Assembly: GCF_022524345.1 (NCBI RefSeq)
Contig: NZ_JAKWJU010000002.1
Location: 496,001-560,000 of the forward strand
Direction: 5' to 3'
Source: Streptomyces marispadix
GTDB lineage: Bacteria; Actinomycetota; Actinomycetes; Streptomycetales; Streptomycetaceae
DNA length: 64,000 bases
Shown here: positions 53,743 to 62,607 of the stretch, piece by piece
Layout of the letters: every line of letters starts with the position of its first letter
Position numbering within the stretch: position 1 is the stretch's first letter
The notes under the pieces: model-generated
What the model was told of the DNA's origin: nothing
Databases searched by the model: none
The model's input: only the letters and a program-made list of their open reading frames with translations
Position numbers and translations under genes: made by a program

Positions 53743-55332
53743 TCAGCCGTCCGTGCTGCGGCCCAGTTCCCAAAGCTGAAGCACCGACGAGGAGTTGAGC
53801 GCCCACTCGACGCCCGTGATGTCGTCCCGCGCCGCGATGAACTGCTTGCCCTGCCACAGCGGCAGCACGGGGACCTCGTCGGCCACGATGTCCTGCGCAC
53901 GCGCGAAGCCCTTCTCGGTGCGCACCCGGTCGGTCTTCTGCCGGGTCTCCGGGATGACCTGGTCACGTATCTCGGAGCTGATGTAGGAGCTGTTGAGGAA
54001 GTTGTTCCGCTCGAAGAAGGGCGCGATGTAGTTGTCGGCGTCCGGGAAGTCGGGGAACCAGCCGTAGCCGTAGACCTGGTACTTCCCCTTCAGCGCAGCC
54101 GTCCGGTAGGTGTCCCAGGGCAGGCCCCGCACCTTCACGTCGAACAGCCCGCTGTTGTTGAGCTGTTCCTTGAGCTTGGTGAACTCCTTGGCCGTGACGC
54201 TGCCGTAGTGGTCGGTGGTGTAGGCGAGTTCGACCTTCACAGGGGTACGCAGACCCGCGTTGCGCAGCGTGCGCCGTGCGGAGTCCGCACCGGACTCGCC
54301 GTACTTGTTGAAAAAGGAGTTGCGGTGTCCCGGCACGCCCGAGGGCACCAGGGAGTAGAGCGGGTCGGCGGTGCGGGCGTAGACGTCCCGTACGAGTGAC
54401 TCACGGTCGATCAGCTCGGCCATGGCCCGCCGTACCGCCAGGCGTCCCGCGGTCTCGTCGTCGGTGTTGAAGACGAGGTAGCGGATCTCCTGGCCGGGCT
54501 GCTGCACGAGGTCGATGCGGTCCCTGGGGACCGATTCCAGCCGCTCGACCTGCTTCGGCGAGATGGTGCGGTTCATCAGGTCGATGTCGCCGTCGCGCAG
54601 CGCCTTCTCCATGGCGGTGGAGTCGGGGAATGAACGCAGTTCGACCTTCTCGCTGTGGACCTTCAACTTCCCCTTGTAGTTGTGGTTCCGGGTGAAGACC
54701 GTCTTGCCGCCCTTGGAGTCGTATTCGAGCGTGAAGGGACCCGAGCCGACCGTGCGGAAGCCCTTGGCGAAGCCCTTGGCGGGGTAGCTCTCCTGGTCGA
54801 CTATCGACGCCGCCGGTGTGGCGATCTTGTACGGGAAGGTGGCGTCCGGCTTGCGGAGCTGGAAGACGACCTCGCGGTCGTTGGTGGCCTCGACCTTGGC
54901 TATGCCGCTCAGCAGCGAGGCGGGACCGTTGGCGAAGCGGATGCGCAGGATGCGCTCGATGGAGAACTCCACGTCGCGGGCGTCGAGGGTGTGGCCGTTG
55001 GAGAAGGTGAGGCCCTCGCGCAGGGTGCAGCGGTACCGCTCGTTCCGCTCGTCCGTGAAGCCGCACCGCTCCGCCGCGTCCCTGACGGGCTTGGTGCCCG
55101 AGCGGGGCATCCGCAGCAGGGTCTGGAAGGCGTTGCGCATGACGTTCCACGAGCTGACGTCGTAGGCGGCCGCCGGGTCGAAGGGCGCGGGCGTGGCCTT
55201 GCTGACCGAGAAGGCGTCGGTGGTGCCGACCACGACGGCCGGGGCGTCGCTTCCCGTGACCTCTCCGCATCCGGTGAGCAGGGACGCCAGCAGACCGGCT
55301 CCGGCGGCCAGTAGCGAAGGCTTGCTTTTCAT
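53743..55332 (-). CDS. ABC-type oligopeptide/solute-binding lipoprotein (family 5)
   Basis: A 529-aa extracellular lipoprotein: signal LLAAGAGLLASLLTGC (lipobox LLTGC) and the SBP_bac_5 fold (LREGLTFSNGHTLDARDVEFSIERIL, GSGPFTLEYDSKGG, LRDGDIDLMN, AVRRAMAELIDRESLVR, YGYGWFPDFPDADNYIAPFF). No permease or ATPase genes lie alongside, so it must use a transporter coded elsewhere or have another role. ATG 55332. The 378-base gap 55333-55710 upstream contains a promoter region and no gene I can support. Confidence 0.9.
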   Translation of the reverse strand: MKSKPSLLAAGAGLLASLLTGCGEVTGSDAPAVVVGTTDAFSVSKATPAPFDPAAAYDVSSWNVMRNAFQTLLRMPRSGTKPVRDAAERCGFTDERNERYRCTLREGLTFSNGHTLDARDVEFSIERILRIRFANGPASLLSGIAKVEATNDREVVFQLRKPDATFPYKIATPAASIVDQESYPAKGFAKGFRTVGSGPFTLEYDSKGGKTVFTRNHNYKGKLKVHSEKVELRSFPDSTAMEKALRDGDIDLMNRTISPKQVERLESVPRDRIDLVQQPGQEIRYLVFNTDDETAGRLAVRRAMAELIDRESLVRDVYARTADPLYSLVPSGVPGHRNSFFNKYGESGADSARRTLRNAGLRTPVKVELAYTTDHYGSVTAKEFTKLKEQLNNSGLFDVKVRGLPWDTYRTAALKGKYQVYGYGWFPDFPDADNYIAPFFERNNFLNSSYISSEIRDQVIPETRQKTDRVRTEKGFARAQDIVADEVPVLPLWQGKQFIAARDDITGVEWALNSSSVLQLWELGRSTDG

Positions 55333-55710
55333 CGGGCGCGGTCCTCTCTGACGGCCGGTACGGTCACGGCGCGAGTGGCCGGGCGGAGGACCGTCGACGG
55401 GCTCGGACGGCCGGCGTTTCCGGACATGCCGTCCTGGCAACGGACTCGGAGCCCGATGAGAACCACCTCCGGATTCGCCGTACGGTCGGCGCGGGCGGCC
55501 GCAGTATCACCGCGGGCCCGCGTGCACGAGCGCGTCAGGGAGGCGGGCAGAGACGTTCACGGCGCGCCGACGAACCCCCCTCGCACCGCCGTGACCGGTG
55601 CGGGCCGGCACCGACGCGAAGTGCCTGGTGAATGTCACAGCGCTCGTCGCTCCACGTCAAGAGGCAGAACGGACACGCGTGTTGGGCGACGCGGGGATTG
55701 TCACGAAGCG

Positions 55711-56424
55711 TCAAGAGACGCCCTGATGGGCCATGAGAACCATCGAGCGAAGAAAGGCGAGATTCACCTCTTCCAGTGACTCGACGACGGTCCGCCCCTC
55801 GGCGGCCTCGATGGGCGCCACGGAGGGAACGGCCACCACGCGGCAGCCTGCCGCCTCCGCCGAGGCCACTCCGGTCACGGTGTCCTCGACGACGGCGCAG
55901 CGCGCCGGATCGGCGCCCAGCCGCTGAGCTGCCGTCAGATACGGGTCGGGGTGCGGCTTGGTGCGGGTCAGTTCGTCACCGGCGACCGTGAGGTCGAAGT
56001 TCTCCCTGCCCAGGGAGACGAGCATCTCGTCCACGACGGTGCGGTGGGAGGCGGAGACCAGCGCGGTGGGCACGCCGTGCAGGGACAGTTCGGCCAGCAG
56101 CCGCCGGGCGCCCGGCACCAGCGGAACCCCTCGGCGCAGCCGCTCCACGAACTTCTCGTTCAGCAGCACGGTCAGTTCTTCGATGGTGATGTCGGCCCGT
56201 GTGGCCTCGATGAGGAAGCCCGCGCTGCGCGTCATGGGGCCGCCGACGACGACTTCGCGCCATTCGTCCTTCAGTACGTGTCCCAGCTCCGCGAAGGCCT
56301 CACTCTCGGCGTCCCACCAGAACCCTTCCGTGTCGACCAGGGTGCCGTCCATATCGAGGAGCACTGCCTGGAGCGAGGAGCCTTCGGCTGTAAGTGTGCC
56401 GATCGCGGGGCTGGAACTGGTCAT
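55711..56424 (-). CDS. HAD-superfamily phosphatase (phosphoglycolate/beta-phosphoglucomutase-like)
   Basis: A 237-aa HAD hydrolase: motif I VLLDMDGTLVDTEG (Asp24, Asp26), the cap domain, motif II SAS in TALVSASHRTVVDE, Lys in RTKPHPDPYL and motif IV CAVVEDTVTGVASAEAAG. It should dephosphorylate a small sugar or glycolate phosphate. ATG 56424 has GGAGGTG upstream. It is 106 bases after metH, behind a hairpin. A small hairpin (GCGTC/GACGC, 55708-55721) spans its stop. Confidence 0.88.
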   Translation of the reverse strand: MTSSSPAIGTLTAEGSSLQAVLLDMDGTLVDTEGFWWDAESEAFAELGHVLKDEWREVVVGGPMTRSAGFLIEATRADITIEELTVLLNEKFVERLRRGVPLVPGARRLLAELSLHGVPTALVSASHRTVVDEMLVSLGRENFDLTVAGDELTRTKPHPDPYLTAAQRLGADPARCAVVEDTVTGVASAEAAGCRVVAVPSVAPIEAAEGRTVVESLEEVNLAFLRSMVLMAHQGVS

Positions 56425-56452
56425 CCGCGTACACCTCCGTGAGGGACGACAA

Positions 56453-56489
56453 GGCCGGCCGCCCACTCCGCAGGAGCGGACGACCGGCC
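56453..56489 (-). terminator. Hairpin between metH and the HAD gene
   Basis: GGCCGG (56453-56458) and CCGGCC (56484-56489) pair around an inner CTCCGCAGGAG hairpin. It is 42 bases past the metH stop; its imperfect loop leaves read-through into the phosphatase possible. Confidence 0.5.
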
Positions 56490-56530
56490 TGTACCGGATC
56501 GACCATTCTACGTCGGTACGGCCGACCCCG

Positions 56531-59500
56531 TTACCGGGCGTTGAAGTACTTGGCCTCCGGATGGTGGATGACGATGGCGTCGGTGGACTGCTCGGGATGG
56601 AGCTGGAACTCCTCCGACAGCTCCACGCCGATGCGCTCCGGCTGGAGCAGATCCGCGATCTTCGCGCGGTCCTCCAGGTTGGGGCAGGCCCCGTAGCCCA
56701 GGGAGAAGCGGGCGCCGCGGTACTTCAGGTCGAACATGTCCGTCATCGCCGACGGGTCCTCGCCGGCGAAGCCCAGCTCGGAGCGGACGCGGGCGTGCCA
56801 GTACTCGGCCAGGGCCTCGGCGAGCTGCACGGAGAGGCCGTGCAGCTCCAGGTAGTCCCGGTAGGCGTCCTTCGCGAACAGCTCGGCCGTGGCCTCGCCG
56901 ATCCTGGAGCCGACGGTGACGACCTGGAGTCCTACGACGTCCTGCTCGCCGGACTCCTCCGGGCGGAAGAAGTCGGCGAGGCACAGCCGACGGCCGCGGC
57001 GCTGGCGGGGAAAAGTGAAGCGGGTGCGTTCGCTGCCGTCCTCGTTGAGGAGGATCAGGTCGTCGCCCTTGGAGACGCAGGGGAAGTAGCCGTAGACGAC
57101 GGCCGCCTCCAGCATGTTCTCCGTGTGCAGGCGGTCCAGCCATGCGCGCAGCCGGGGGCGTCCCTCGGACTCCACCAGCTCCTCGTAGCCGGGGCCTTCT
57201 CCCGTACGGGCCTCCTTCAGGCCCCACTGGCCCTTGAAGAGCGCGCCCTCGTCGATCCATGACGCGTAGTCCTTGAGGCCGATGCCCTTGATGACGCGGC
57301 TGCCCCAGAAGGGCGGCTCCGGCACCGGGTTGTCGACGGCGACGTCGGAGCGTACCGAACCGTCGTTGACCTCGGGCTCGGGGACCTCGCCCGCGGCGGA
57401 CGAGGGGCGCTTGGGAACGCGGCGCTGCTTCAGCGGCGGCAGCTCGGCGCCGGGGACGCCGCGCTTGACGCCGATGAGGGCGTCCATCAGGCGCAGGCCC
57501 TCGAACGCGTCGCGGGCGTAGCGCACTTCGCCCTCGTAGATCTCGTGCAGGTCCTGTTCGACGTACGCGCGGGTGAGGGCGGCGCCGCCGAGGATGACCG
57601 GGAAGTCGGCGGCCATCCGGCGCTGGTTCAGCTCCTCCAGGTTCTCCTTCATGATCACCGTGGACTTCACCAGCAGCCCCGACATCCCGATGACGTCGGC
57701 CTTGTGCTCCTCGGCGGCGTCGAGGATGGCGGCGACGGGCTGCTTGATGCCCAGATTCACCACGTTGTAGCCGTTGTTGGAGAGGATGATGTCGACGAGG
57801 TTCTTGCCGATGTCGTGGACGTCGCCGCGGACGGTGGCCAGCACGATGGTGCCCTTGCCCTCGTCGTCGCTCTTCTCCATGTGCGGCTCCAGATAGGCGA
57901 CCGCGCTCTTCATCACCTCGGCCGACTGGAGCACGAACGGGAGCTGCATCTTGCCGGCTCCGAAGAGCTCGCCGACGACCTTCATGCCCGCGAGGAGCGT
58001 GTCGTTGACGATGTCGAGGGCGGGGCGCTCGGTCAGCGCCTCGTCCAAGTCGGCCTCCAGGCCGTTGCGTTCGCCGTCGATGATGCGCCGCTGGAGGCGT
58101 TCGTCGAGGGGCAGCGCCGCCAGCTCCTCGGCCTTGCCGGCCTTCATCGCCTTGGTGTCGACGCCCTCGAACAGCTCCAGAAGCTTCTGGAGGGGGTCGT
58201 AGCCCTCGCGGCGGCGGTCGTAGATCAGGTCGAGCGCGGTGTCGACCTGCTCCTCCTCCAGGCGCGCGATGGGGAGGATCTTGCTGGCGTGGACGATGGC
58301 GGAGTCGAGGCCTGCCTTGACGCACTCGTCGAGGAAGACGGAGTTGAGGACGATGCGCGCGGCCGGGTTGAGGCCGAAGGAGATGTTGGACAGGCCGAGC
58401 GTGGTCTGCACGTCCGGGTGGCGCTTCTTCAACTCCCGGATGGCCTCGATGGTGTTGACGCCGTCCTTGCGGGACTCCTCCTGCCCGGTGCAGATGGTGA
58501 ACGTCAGGCAGTCGATGAGGATGTCCGACTCGTTGATGCCGTAGTTGGCGGTCAGGTCCTCGATGATGCGCTCGGCGATGGCGACCTTGTGCTCGGCGGT
58601 ACGGGCCTGGCCCTCCTCGTCGATGGTCAGCGCCATCAGGGCGGCGCCGTGCTCACGGGCCAGGGAGGCGACGCGGGCGAAGCGGGAGCCGGGGCCGTCG
58701 CCGTCCTCGTAGTTGACGGAGTTGATGACGGCACGGCCGCCGAGCTTCTCCAACCCTGCCTGGATCACGTCCACTTCGGTGGAGTCGAGCACGAGCGGCA
58801 GCGTGGAGGAGGTCGCGAAGCGGCCGGCCAGCTCGGTCATGTCGGCGACGCCGTCGCGGCCCACGTAGTCCACGCACAGGTCGAGCATGTGCGCGCCCTC
58901 GCGGATCTGGTCGCGGGCCATCTCTACGCAGTCGTCCCAGCGGCCGTCCAGCATGGCCTCGCGGAACTTCTTCGAGCCGTTGGCGTTGGTGCGCTCGCCG
59001 ATGGCGAGATACGAGGTGTCCTGGCGGAAGGGCACCGCCTGGTAGAGGGAGGCGGCGCCGGGCTCGGGCGTGGGCGTGCGCTGTGCCTGCTCCTTGCCCC
59101 TTACCCGCTCGACGAGCTGCCGCAGGTGCTCGGGGGTCGTACCGCAGCACCCGCCGACGAGGGAGAGGCCGTAGTCGCGTACGAAGCCCTCGTGAGCGTC
59201 GCACAGCTCCTCCGGGGTGAGCGGGTAGTGGGCTCCGTCCTTGCCCAGTACGGGCAGGCCCGCGTTGGGCATGCAGGAGATCGGCACCCGGGAGTGCTGG
59301 GCGAGGTAGCGCAGGTGCTCGCTCATCTCGGCGGGCCCGGTCGCGCAGTTGAGGCCGATCATGTCGATGCCCAGCGGCTCCAGGGCCGTGAGGGCCGCGC
59401 CGATCTCGGAGCCCAGCAGCATCGTGCCGGTGGTCTCCACGGTCACGGAGCAGATCAGCGGCAGGTCCTGCGCACCGGCGGCCTCCATGGCGCGGCGGGC

Positions 59501-60055
59501 GCCGATCACGGCGGCCTTCGTCTGGAGCAGGTCCTGGGTGGTCTCCACCAGGAGCGCGTCGGCGCCTCCGGCGATCATGCCTTCGGCGTTCTGCTGGTAG
59601 GCGTCGCGCAGCGTGGTGTAGGGGGCGTGGCCCAGCGTCGGCAGCTTGGTGCCGGGGCCCATGGAGCCGAGCACCCAGCGGGGGCGGCCGTCGGCCTCGA
59701 ACTCGTCGGCGACGTCGCGGGCGATGCGGGCGCCCGTCTCGGAGAGTTCGAAGATGCGGTCGGTGATCTCGTACTCGCCCAGGGCGGCGTGGTTGGCGCC
59801 GAAGGTGTTGGTCTCGACGCAGTCCACTCCGGCCTCGAAGTACTCGGTGTGGACCGAGCGCACGATGTCGGGTCGGGTGACGTTGAGGATCTCGTTGCAG
59901 CCTTCGAGCTGCTGGAAGTCGTCGAGGGACGGGTCCTGCGCCTGAATCATGGTGCCCATCGCGCCATCGGCGACGATCACGCGCTCCGTGAGCGCCTTAC
60001 GCAGGGCTGCTCCCCGCGGGAAGGCGGAATCGGGCGTACTGCTCGGCGAGGCCAT
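56531..60055 (-). CDS. metH: Cobalamin-dependent methionine synthase
   Basis: A 1174-aa modular enzyme transferring methyl from methyltetrahydrofolate to homocysteine through cobalamin. Modules in order: homocysteine domain with zinc ligands Cys237 (GLNCATGP) and Cys303-Cys304 (GGCCGTTPEH); folate domain (YLAIGERTNANGSKKF, LDLCVDYVGRDG); B12 domain with DVHDIGKNL (His747 as lower axial ligand); and the SAM-reactivation domain (RGARFSLGYGACPNLEDR). Family length normal. ATG 60055 with a structured leader. Divergent from gylR. Confidence 0.96.
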   Translation of the reverse strand: MASPSSTPDSAFPRGAALRKALTERVIVADGAMGTMIQAQDPSLDDFQQLEGCNEILNVTRPDIVRSVHTEYFEAGVDCVETNTFGANHAALGEYEITDRIFELSETGARIARDVADEFEADGRPRWVLGSMGPGTKLPTLGHAPYTTLRDAYQQNAEGMIAGGADALLVETTQDLLQTKAAVIGARRAMEAAGAQDLPLICSVTVETTGTMLLGSEIGAALTALEPLGIDMIGLNCATGPAEMSEHLRYLAQHSRVPISCMPNAGLPVLGKDGAHYPLTPEELCDAHEGFVRDYGLSLVGGCCGTTPEHLRQLVERVRGKEQAQRTPTPEPGAASLYQAVPFRQDTSYLAIGERTNANGSKKFREAMLDGRWDDCVEMARDQIREGAHMLDLCVDYVGRDGVADMTELAGRFATSSTLPLVLDSTEVDVIQAGLEKLGGRAVINSVNYEDGDGPGSRFARVASLAREHGAALMALTIDEEGQARTAEHKVAIAERIIEDLTANYGINESDILIDCLTFTICTGQEESRKDGVNTIEAIRELKKRHPDVQTTLGLSNISFGLNPAARIVLNSVFLDECVKAGLDSAIVHASKILPIARLEEEQVDTALDLIYDRRREGYDPLQKLLELFEGVDTKAMKAGKAEELAALPLDERLQRRIIDGERNGLEADLDEALTERPALDIVNDTLLAGMKVVGELFGAGKMQLPFVLQSAEVMKSAVAYLEPHMEKSDDEGKGTIVLATVRGDVHDIGKNLVDIILSNNGYNVVNLGIKQPVAAILDAAEEHKADVIGMSGLLVKSTVIMKENLEELNQRRMAADFPVILGGAALTRAYVEQDLHEIYEGEVRYARDAFEGLRLMDALIGVKRGVPGAELPPLKQRRVPKRPSSAAGEVPEPEVNDGSVRSDVAVDNPVPEPPFWGSRVIKGIGLKDYASWIDEGALFKGQWGLKEARTGEGPGYEELVESEGRPRLRAWLDRLHTENMLEAAVVYGYFPCVSKGDDLILLNEDGSERTRFTFPRQRRGRRLCLADFFRPEESGEQDVVGLQVVTVGSRIGEATAELFAKDAYRDYLELHGLSVQLAEALAEYWHARVRSELGFAGEDPSAMTDMFDLKYRGARFSLGYGACPNLEDRAKIADLLQPERIGVELSEEFQLHPEQSTDAIVIHHPEAKYFNAR

Positions 60056-60070
60056 GAAGGGTTCTCCCTA

Positions 60071-60128
60071 AGGTGCGACGGCTGTCGGCTATGCGCGGTC
60101 CCGTCACTCGGCTGAGGACGGCGCACCT
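60071..60128 (-). promoter_or_regulatory. Structured 5' leader of metH
   Basis: On the minus strand AGGTGCG (60128-60122) pairs with CGCACCT (60077-60071), enclosing a CCGTC/GACGG hairpin. This is followed by GGGAGAACCC (60069-60060) just before the start codon, which could close over the Shine-Dalgarno sequence. No cobalamin box or SAM-I/IV or SAH consensus could be recognised. The rest of the 486-base gap (60056-60541) holds the gylR promoter and operator and several short GTGCGA repeats. Confidence 0.4.
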
Positions 60129-60480
60129 GATCAGGGTATCGGGCGAGCACAAGAGCGCAGCCGGGCGTTCCGCGGGGCGGACGGTACGAGGGCGCACGAG
60201 GCGGGTGCGAAACCTGTACGAACCGGTACGGGACGGTGCGAATCAGTGCGAGGCGGTGCGAGCACGGTTCGAAGATGCCGTATCCGGCGGGTGGTTGCGT
60301 GAGCGCGGGTTTTCCTGCGTACGGGAGCGGGCCGGGGTGTATCCGGGCGGAGAAGGGGGCGGTGGCGCCCGGGGGCGCCCCTTCGGGCACGGCCTGGCCT
60401 CCATAGGGGGCGTGGCCGAAAACCAGTGCGCGGGCCCATGGGAGGGACCGGGCTACCGTCCGCCGACATCAAGCGATACC

Positions 60481-60497
60481 GTTCGGCATTGTCGAAC
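60481..60497. promoter_or_regulatory. Candidate GylR operator 1, upstream of gylR
   Basis: GTTCGGCATTGTCGAAC has inverted GTTCG/CGAAC ends and lies 44 bases before the gylR start. The 15-base core TCGGCATTGTCGAAC is repeated at 61643-61657, upstream of glpF. It is the best candidate for autoregulation and glycerol induction. Confidence 0.65.
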
Positions 60498-60541
60498 CCT
60501 ATTCAGAGCGGCCCGTTGCGAGCAGGTCAGGGAGGTGCCCG

Positions 60542-61372
60542 GTGGCCCGGACCATCCAGTCGCTCGAGCGCGCGGCAGCCGTGCTGCGGCTCCTGGCGGG
60601 CGGCGAACGCAGACTCGGCCTGTCCGACATCGCATCGTCGATGGAGCTGCCGAAGGGCACCGCGCACGGTCTGCTGCGCACCCTCCAGCAGGAGGGCTTC
60701 GTCGAGCAGGACGGCGCGACGGGCAAGTACCAGCTCGGCGCCGAGCTGCTGCGGCTGGGCACGAGCTATCTGGACGTGCACGAGCTGCGCTCCCGTGCCC
60801 TGGTGTGGGCGGACGACCTGGCGCGCTCCAGCGGCGAGAGCGTCTATCTGGGAGTCCTGCACCAGCAGGGCGTGCTGATCGTCCATCACGTCTTCCGGCC
60901 GGACAACAGCCGCCAGGTGCTGGAGGTCGGCGCTATGCAGCCGCTGCACAGCACCGCCCTGGGCAAGGTGCTCTCGGCCTTCGACCCCGTGGCGCACAGC
61001 GAGGCCGTCGACGGCGAGCGCCGCCGCTTCACCGAGCGCACGATCACCGCGCTCGACGAGTTCGAGGACGTACTGGAGCTGACGCGGGCCCGCGGCTGGG
61101 CCGCCGACGTGGAGGAGACCTGGGAGGGGCTGGCCTCCATCGCGGCGCCGATCCGCGACCGGCGCCGCATGCCGGTCGGAGCGGTCGGTGTGACGGGCGC
61201 GGTGGAGCGGGTCTGCGAGGACGTGGCGGCGGCGGCCGGGGTCGTCGGCGCCGTGCCGCCCGGGAACGCAAGCGGTGCGGCGGCCGAGGTGGAGCTGCGT
61301 CCGCTGCTCGTCGCCGCCGTACGGGACTGCGCTCGCGCGGTCTCACGGGATCTGGGCGCGCGCAGGTTCTGA
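60542..61372 (+). CDS. gylR: IclR-family glycerol operon regulator GylR
   Basis: A 276-aa IclR regulator: winged HTH ([51 protein letters not shown]) and the effector-binding GAF-like domain ([57 protein letters not shown]). S. coelicolor GylR represses the glycerol operon until glycerol-3-phosphate binds, which fits its place upstream of glpF and glpK. GTG with GGGAGGTG upstream. Confidence 0.93.
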   Translation: MARTIQSLERAAAVLRLLAGGERRLGLSDIASSMELPKGTAHGLLRTLQQEGFVEQDGATGKYQLGAELLRLGTSYLDVHELRSRALVWADDLARSSGESVYLGVLHQQGVLIVHHVFRPDNSRQVLEVGAMQPLHSTALGKVLSAFDPVAHSEAVDGERRRFTERTITALDEFEDVLELTRARGWAADVEETWEGLASIAAPIRDRRRMPVGAVGVTGAVERVCEDVAAAAGVVGAVPPGNASGAAAEVELRPLLVAAVRDCARAVSRDLGARRF

Positions 61373-61640
61373 CGCCGGCTTCCGGCAACGGCTTCGGGCA
61401 ACCCGTCCGGCAACTGCCGCGCGGCGGGCCGGAGTCGGGCCTCCCACGGTTCGGATGCGGCGGAAGCGGGCCGTCCTACCGCGATGGAGCGGGGCGGCCG
61501 GCAGTGGTGCGGGGAGGCCCGGTGCGGCCCCGCCGCCGCCCCCTGCCCGGAGATGATCTCCCCTGCGTAGAGGTACTGCGGGAGTCCTGGGTCACACCCC
61601 TTGACGGGACCACCACCAGGGGCAAAACTGCCCCATCGGC

Positions 61641-61657
61641 GGTCGGCATTGTCGAAC
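61641..61657. promoter_or_regulatory. Candidate GylR operator 2, upstream of glpF
   Basis: GGTCGGCATTGTCGAAC shares 15 identical bases with the element upstream of gylR, 54 bases before the glpF start. The 338-base gap 61373-61710 also contains a GGGGCA/TGCCCC hairpin (about 61618-61634) and no gene I can support. Confidence 0.65.
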
Positions 61658-61710
61658 ACCGGACGGAACCGGCCCGCCCTCCCCATCTGGACAAGCCAAA
61701 GGAGTCGCGG

Positions 61711-62463
61711 GTGTCCAGCTCCGACATCTTCTTCAGTGAAACCACAGGTACCGCTCTACTGATCCTGCTCGGTGGCGGCGTATGCGCCGCCGTGACCTTC
61801 AAGCGCTCCAAGGCGCACAACGCCGGATGGGTGGCCATCGCCTTCGGATGGGCCTTCGCGGTCCTCACCGGCGGCTACGTCGCCCAGATGTCCGGCGCCC
61901 ACCTCAACCCGGCGGTCACGCTCGCCCTCGCCATCGAGGGCACCACCCCCTGGGCCGACGTCCCGGTCTACTTCGCCTCCGAACTCCTCGGGGCGATGAT
62001 CGGCGCCGTGCTGGTGTGGCTCGTCTACTACGGCCAGTTCCACGCGGACCTCAACGAACCGGAGATGGCGGAGCGCAGGGGCGAGAACCCCGGCCCCGTG
62101 CACGGCGTCTTCTTCACCTCCCCCGAGATCCGCAACACCGTCCAGAACCTCGTCACCGAGATCATCGCGACGTTCGTACTCGTCATCGCGATCCTCAACC
62201 TGGGCCTCACCAAGGGCGTCGGCGTCTCCGGGACGGGAGTGCTGATAGTGGCGCTCGTCGTCGGCGGCATCGGTCTGTCGCTCGGTGGCCCGACGGGGTA
62301 CGCCATCAACCCGGTCCGCGACCTCGGTCCCCGCATCGTGCACGCCCTGCTGCCCCTGCCCAACAAGGGCGGCTCCGGCTGGGCCTACTCGTGGATCCCG
62401 GTCGTGGGCCCGCTGATCGGCGGGGCGATAGCCGCCGGTCTGCACCAGGTCGCCTTCGCCTGA
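61711..62463 (+). CDS. glpF: Glycerol facilitator GlpF (aquaglyceroporin)
   Basis: A 250-aa MIP channel: six helices with HLNPAVTLA in loop B and [12 protein letters not shown] in loop E. The Asp after NPVR is the aquaglyceroporin marker, and the third NPA residue is Val. It lets glycerol in for GlpK to trap. GTG 61711 has AAAGGAG upstream. Long antisense-looking upstream frame from 60073 is not coding. First structural gene of the gyl operon. Confidence 0.93.
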   Translation: MSSSDIFFSETTGTALLILLGGGVCAAVTFKRSKAHNAGWVAIAFGWAFAVLTGGYVAQMSGAHLNPAVTLALAIEGTTPWADVPVYFASELLGAMIGAVLVWLVYYGQFHADLNEPEMAERRGENPGPVHGVFFTSPEIRNTVQNLVTEIIATFVLVIAILNLGLTKGVGVSGTGVLIVALVVGGIGLSLGGPTGYAINPVRDLGPRIVHALLPLPNKGGSGWAYSWIPVVGPLIGGAIAAGLHQVAFA

Positions 62464-62468
62464 GCCCC

Positions 62469-62510
62469 CGTACGCTGCCGGGGCCGGGAGCCCGGTCCCG
62501 GCGGCGTACG
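62469..62510 (+). terminator. Long hairpin between glpF and glpK
   Basis: CGTACGCTGCCGGG (62469-62482) pairs, apart from one bulged position, with CCCGGCGGCGTACG (62497-62510). It lies 6 bases after glpF and 97 before glpK. It may lower read-through or stabilise the upstream message in a single operon. Confidence 0.55.
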
Positions 62511-62607
62511 AGCACAGGCCTCTCAGTCCGGACGGATCAGCCCGGACGGACGGCCCGGGCCGCACGGCCGAGAGCCCCTTCCCGACGAACCACTTGGAGC
62601 AGGACAC

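Noticed and set aside
57545..60115. Long open frame (856 codons) on the plus strand opposite metH
   Set aside because: High-GC antisense frames stay open by codon bias; the translation has no recognisable domain and metH is complete on the other strand.
60056..60540. Known cobalamin, SAM or SAH riboswitch for metH
   Set aside because: The conserved core sequences of these classes were looked for by eye and not found; only an unassigned fold is reported.
60073..61710. Upstream extension of the glpF frame (about 540 codons)
   Set aside because: Runs through gylR in another frame and the glpF promoter; GlpF begins at GTG 61711 with AAAGGAG.
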